Source of the DNA: Actinomycetota bacterium
Lineage (GTDB): Bacteria > Actinomycetota > Nitriliruptoria > Nitriliruptorales > JAHWKO01
Reading direction: 5' to 3'
Length of the DNA stretch: 9,825 nucleotides
Assembly (NCBI GenBank): GCA_019347855.1
Contig: JAHWKO010000083.1
Coordinates: 1-9,825, forward strand
Numbering within the stretch: position 1 is the first letter of the stretch; the number at the start of each line of letters is the position of its first letter. The notes under the pieces are model-generated. The model saw only the letters and a program-made list of their open reading frames with translations. It ran no database searches and was not told where the DNA came from. Positions 7,689 to 9,825 of the stretch are shown piece after piece. The position numbers were made by a program, and so were the translations under genes.

Positions 7689-8102
7689 CTACTCGTCCTC
7701 GCCGGGTTGGAGATCCTCGTCCAGACCGTACTTGCGCACGAGTTCGAGGTAGTCGCGCTGGTAGAAGAGCTTGCAGCGGATGCGTGGGTGGTGCTCCCGG
7801 AGGAGGCGGAGCTTCCGGTTCTTCTTGGTGACCAGCCGCTGCTGTGACGTCGTGATCTCGATGTACAGGTCGAAGCCGGGAAGGTGGAAGTCGGGTCGGA
7901 ACCACCCGCGCGGGGCGCCGGTGTCGTCCCACTCGATCGGGAACTCGTCGGGCTCGTACTCCCACGCGATGCCGTAGAAGTCCAGCAGCCGAGCGAAACG
8001 TCGCTCGGAGCGGTGCTGGAAATCCACCTCGTCGCTGGGTAGGAGTTCCCCGGCGATGCGGGTGACCGGCCCACCGGCGGTCAACCGTTCGAGCAGGGAC
8101 AT
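7689..8102 (-). CDS. Small PD-(D/E)XK nuclease-like protein, conserved hypothetical
   Basis: A 137-residue protein with the look of a restriction-endonuclease-like fold. Glu33 lies in RSERRFARLLDFYGIAWEYEP, Pro70-Asp71 in FRPDFHLP, then Glu82 in DLYIEITT, and a basic helix with VTKKNRKLRLLREHHP (Lys93, Lys94, Lys97), followed by IRCKLFYQRDYLEL. The spacing E-(x37)-D-(x10)-E fits a PD-(D/E)XK core, although EIT replaces the usual ExK. I recall similar sequences in other high-GC bacteria, some near or fused to phosphoribosyltransferases, but cannot verify that here. The start is uncertain: the ATG at 8102 gives a compact domain but has no good ribosome binding site. A GTG at 8237 would add 45 Pro/Arg-rich residues that look non-coding. 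It lies 40 bases before the histidine kinase and 142 bases after the MerR gene, on the same strand. Confidence 0.75.
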   Translation of the reverse strand: MSLLERLTAGGPVTRIAGELLPSDEVDFQHRSERRFARLLDFYGIAWEYEPDEFPIEWDDTGAPRGWFRPDFHLPGFDLYIEITTSQQRLVTKKNRKLRLLREHHPRIRCKLFYQRDYLELVRKYGLDEDLQPGEDE

Positions 8103-8226
8103 CCCGCTGAGTTCGGGGACGCCTGCTTCGGGCCCGCGCACCGGCGCAGGGGGCGGACGGCGGAGACGACCCACACGACGGTCGGAGCCGTCAGGTGCAC
8201 GGGGGTGGTCCGCGCCTGCGGCGTGG

Positions 8227-8237
8227 CCACTGATCAC
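8227..8237. repeat. Extra copy of the CCACTGATCA motif behind the MerR gene
   Basis: CCACTGATCA at 8227-8236 matches 8841-8850 exactly, where the same string begins the tandem repeat before the MerR gene. The core TGATCA is palindromic. The site lies just after the MerR stop codon (8245-8247), in the gap to the nuclease-like gene. It may be a third operator-like site or coincidence; ten matching bases within 600 bp is suggestive only. Confidence 0.35.
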
Positions 8238-8244
8238 GTGAGGG

Positions 8245-8793
<549 letters not shown>

Positions 8794-8842
8794 CTCCGCC
8801 TCCAACGCCGGCTCCCACCTCGACGCTCCCGGTGGGGCGTCC

Positions 8843-8870
8843 ACTGATCAACGCTCACTGATCAACGCTC
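8843..8870. repeat. 14-bp tandem repeat in the MerR leader, candidate operator
   Basis: ACTGATCAACGCTC occurs twice head to tail, at 8843-8856 and 8857-8870, without mismatch. Each unit contains the palindrome TGATCA, so two palindromes sit 14 bp apart, on nearly the same helical face only if the DNA is bent or bound by separate dimers. The repeat lies 50-77 bases before the MerR start codon and downstream of the predicted transcription start. Confidence 0.9.
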
Positions 8871-8880
8871 GGTGTCACAT

Positions 8881-8907
8881 CGGTGGAAGTACGCGGATGA
8901 GAGTACG
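8881..8907. repeat. Imperfect 13/14-bp tandem repeat over the MerR -10 box
   Basis: CGGTGGAAGTACG (8881-8893) is followed directly by CGGATGAGAGTACG (8894-8907). The two share CGG at the left, AGTACG at the right, and a purine-rich middle. The second unit contains the reverse-strand -10 hexamer and the first covers the expected transcription start, so a protein bound here would affect promoter use. Confidence 0.55.
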
Positions 8908-8929
8908 ACCCTGCCGTCCCCCATGTCAA
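8900..8929 (-). promoter_or_regulatory. Near-consensus sigma-70-type promoter for the MerR gene
   Basis: On the reverse strand a perfect TTGACA -35 (8924-8929) is followed after 18 bases by TACTCT (8900-8905), which fits the TANNNT -10 pattern. Transcription should start near 8893, giving a leader of about 100 bases that contains the 14-bp tandem repeat. This is the best promoter in the window. It means the MerR gene, and probably the nuclease, kinase and regulator genes behind it, can be transcribed independently of the DUF151 gene. Confidence 0.7.
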
Positions 8930-9004
8930 CGCCAGTGGAGGGATCGGGTCCCCCCTCGCTCCCGCCCATGGATACGCGCGGAGTGGAGTGCATAACCGCT
9001 CCCT

Positions 9005-9032
9005 CGCTCCCCAGGGGGCCCCGGGTGGAGCG
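9005..9032. repeat. Inverted repeat with 6-bp stem in the DUF151-MerR gap
   Basis: CGCTCC (9005-9010) pairs with GGAGCG (9027-9032). The 16-base loop contains GGGGGCCCC, which can fold further. It may be a back-up terminator or part of an RNA structure. In G/C-rich DNA a 6-bp stem can arise by chance. Confidence 0.35.
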
Positions 9033-9098
9033 GAACCGCGCACAGAGCCCCCCCATCTCCCGGATCGGAGTGGGGAACGTGCGTACGTGCAGGCTCCG

Positions 9099-9119
9099 CC
9101 ACCCCGATCATCCGGGTGG
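9099..9119. repeat. Inverted repeat with 6-bp stem and 9-base loop
   Basis: CCACCC (9099-9104) pairs with GGGTGG (9114-9119) around CGATCATCC. It is only 11 bases from the stronger hairpin at 9131-9152, so the pair may act together downstream of the DUF151 stop codon. Confidence 0.35.
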
Positions 9120-9130
9120 GCATGCGGGAG

Positions 9131-9152
9131 GACCGGGTCAGGTCACCCGGTC
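9131..9152 (-). terminator. Probable hairpin terminator after the DUF151 gene
   Basis: GACCGGGT (9131-9138) and ACCCGGTC (9145-9152) form a perfect 8-bp stem with a 6-base loop, 13 bases past the stop codon of the DUF151 gene. No T-run follows on the reverse strand, as is common for actinobacterial terminators. Its position right behind the gene, and the strong promoter further on, support a transcription unit boundary here. Confidence 0.6.
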
Positions 9153-9165
9153 AGGAGGAGGGTCG

Positions 9166-9663
9166 CTAGTCGCGGAAGTCCTCGGGGCTGACGTCGTCGA
9201 GGAACTCGCGGAACTGACGGACCTGCTCCTCGGCCTCGATCTCGCTGCCTTCCTCGGTCGACTCGATCTCGAGGCCCGCCTCGTCCATCACCGCGGCGGA
9301 AGCGAACAGCGGGACGTCCTCCAGCCGGGAGGCGAGGGCGATCGCGTCGGACGGGCGCGAGGAGATCGTGAAGGTCCGGTCGCCGTGGACGAGGTGGAGC
9401 TCGGCGTAGAAGGTCCCCTCCCGCAGCTCGGTCACGTGGACCGCGTCGAGTTGGACGCCCAGATCGTCGAGGACGGCGACGAAGAGGTCGTGGGTGAGCG
9501 GGCGCGGCGTCTCGACACCCTGCAGGGCGAAGGCGATGGCTGTGGCCTCGACCGCCCCGATCCAGATAGGCAGGTACCGCGGGCCGGTCTTCTCCTTCAG
9601 GAGCACGATGGGCTGGTTCGCGGGGAGCTCGACCCGCACCCCGACCAGTTCGACCTCGATCAC
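9166..9663 (-). CDS. DUF151 / 'bifunctional nuclease' family protein, Rv1829-like
   Basis: A 165-residue protein of the DUF151 family. Some plant and thermophile members are described as nucleases; the bacterial role is not settled. Family features are NQPIVLLKEKTGPRYLPIWIGAVEATAIAF (17-45), the GVETPRPLTHDLF block (49-61), EGTFYAELHL (82-91) and ISSRPSDAIALASRL (100-114). An acidic C-terminus ends REFLDDVSPEDFRD, much as I remember for Rv1829 (164 residues). The GTG at 9663 is chosen for GAGGA 5 bases upstream (9669-9673) and the match to family length. A longer reading to 9798 runs through the end of the upstream gene in another frame. It sits 37 bases after the upstream gene's stop. The neighbouring Rv1830-type regulator repeats the mycobacterial gene pair. 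Confidence 0.93.
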   Translation of the reverse strand: MIEVELVGVRVELPANQPIVLLKEKTGPRYLPIWIGAVEATAIAFALQGVETPRPLTHDLFVAVLDDLGVQLDAVHVTELREGTFYAELHLVHGDRTFTISSRPSDAIALASRLEDVPLFASAAVMDEAGLEIESTEEGSEIEAEEQVRQFREFLDDVSPEDFRD

Positions 9664-9697
9664 CAGCGTCCTCGTGTCCGTCGTCCCTCGTGGCGCG

Positions 9698-9703
9698 ACC
9701 CTA
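9698..9703 (-). promoter_or_regulatory. Candidate -10 box for the DUF151 gene
   Basis: TAGGGT on the reverse strand begins with the TAG stop codon of the upstream gene and lies 34 bases before the GTG start. The wider string CTAGGGTCG is the same as that before the aconitase gene. No convincing -35 hexamer is seen (GGCACG at the expected place). Confidence 0.35.
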
Positions 9704-9825
9704 GCCCAGGGCCCGCGCTGCGTGCCCTTCGGGATCGCGTCGGAGTGCCGTTCGATCGAACACCGCCAGGATCGCCTCCAGCTGGCGCAGCCGCTCATCC
9801 GCGTCGAGGCCGTAGCCCACCAGGA
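9701..9825 (-). CDS. C-terminal end of a probable hypoxanthine phosphoribosyltransferase (5' part beyond the window)
   Basis: The last 40 or so codons of a gene that enters from the right edge and ends at TAG (9701-9703). The visible protein begins LVGYGLDADERLRQLEAILAVFD. VGYGLD followed by xERxRxLxxI is the usual C-terminal signature of hypoxanthine-guanine phosphoribosyltransferases, which salvage purine bases to nucleotides. The last part, RTALRRDPEGHAARALG, goes beyond what I know of the family. The identification rests on one short motif, so the upstream catalytic PRPP loop would have to be seen to settle it. Confidence 0.5.
   Translation of the reverse strand, partial: LVGYGLDADERLRQLEAILAVFDRTALRRDPEGHAARALG

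Larger units (their letters stand above)
8930..9165. other. Non-coding part of the DUF151-MerR gap, rich in inverted repeats
   Basis: I find no convincing gene here. Several short open frames exist on both strands, but they overlap each other and show no ribosome binding site or recognisable product. The region contains three inverted repeats (9005-9032, 9099-9119 and 9131-9152) and G/C runs. It could be the 3' untranslated region and terminator of the DUF151 transcript, or a small structured RNA read on the reverse strand; nothing lets me choose. Confidence 0.5.

Noticed and set aside
8103..8237. N-terminal extension of the nuclease-like protein to the GTG at 8237
   Set aside because: The added 45 residues are Pro/Arg/Gly-rich and look like translated spacer, with no ribosome binding site at the GTG. 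It is kept only as an alternative start.
8855..9191. Several overlapping small open frames (60-80 codons) on both strands in the DUF151-MerR gap
   Set aside because: They overlap each other, lack ribosome binding sites, and encode low-complexity Arg/Pro/Gly/Ser-rich products; promoter and terminator signals occupy the same bases.

Overview
The window is GC-rich chromosomal DNA with dense genes, GTG starts, 4-bp ATGA/GTGA gene overlaps and terminator-like hairpins without T-tails. This fits an actinomycete (Actinomycetota). Two proteins resemble Mycobacterium proteins as I remember them (Rv1829 and Rv1830), and the endonuclease IV is of the short actinobacterial type. However, glycine decarboxylase is split into two subunits and the aconitase is the short 'Aquifex-type' form. 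That points away from Mycobacterium/Streptomyces and toward a deeper-branching class, possibly Nitriliruptoria-like; this placement is inference. I see no mobile element, tRNA, rRNA or CRISPR array.

Layout. At 1-2222 (minus) lie the glycine-cleavage P-protein genes gcvPA and gcvPB, overlapping by 4 bp; gcvPB runs off the left edge. Divergent from them, nfo (endonuclease IV, plus) occupies 2349-3116 and is followed by a degenerate tandem copy of its own 3' end. At 3291-5787 (plus) lie an aconitase gene and a small four-helix membrane protein gene 10 bp behind it. At 5811-9825 (minus) there is a co-directional run. In transcription order it is: the 3' end of a probable hypoxanthine phosphoribosyltransferase gene, a DUF151 'bifunctional nuclease' protein, a 372-bp gap with hairpins, repeats and a near-consensus promoter, a MerR regulator of the Rv1830 type, a small PD-(D/E)XK nuclease-like protein, a soluble PAS-GAF histidine kinase, and a single-domain response regulator. 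The response-regulator and membrane-protein genes converge on a perfect 17-bp tandem duplication.

How the genes fit together. GcvPA/GcvPB start glycine cleavage and aconitase serves the TCA cycle. DUF151 - MerR - gcvP in one orientation recalls the mycobacterial gcvH-garA-Rv1828-Rv1829-Rv1830-Rv1831-gcvB region, opened up here by unrelated genes. The kinase and regulator overlap by 4 bp and are almost certainly partners; with no output domain, the regulator must act through another protein. The small nuclease-like gene just before the kinase is the least understood gene here. The points most worth checking are the paired tandem repeats before the MerR gene, the two stop-codon-spanning duplications, the aconitase lacking one canonical cluster cysteine, and the nuclease/two-component neighbourhood. 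I did not find convincing evidence of a wholly new multi-gene system.
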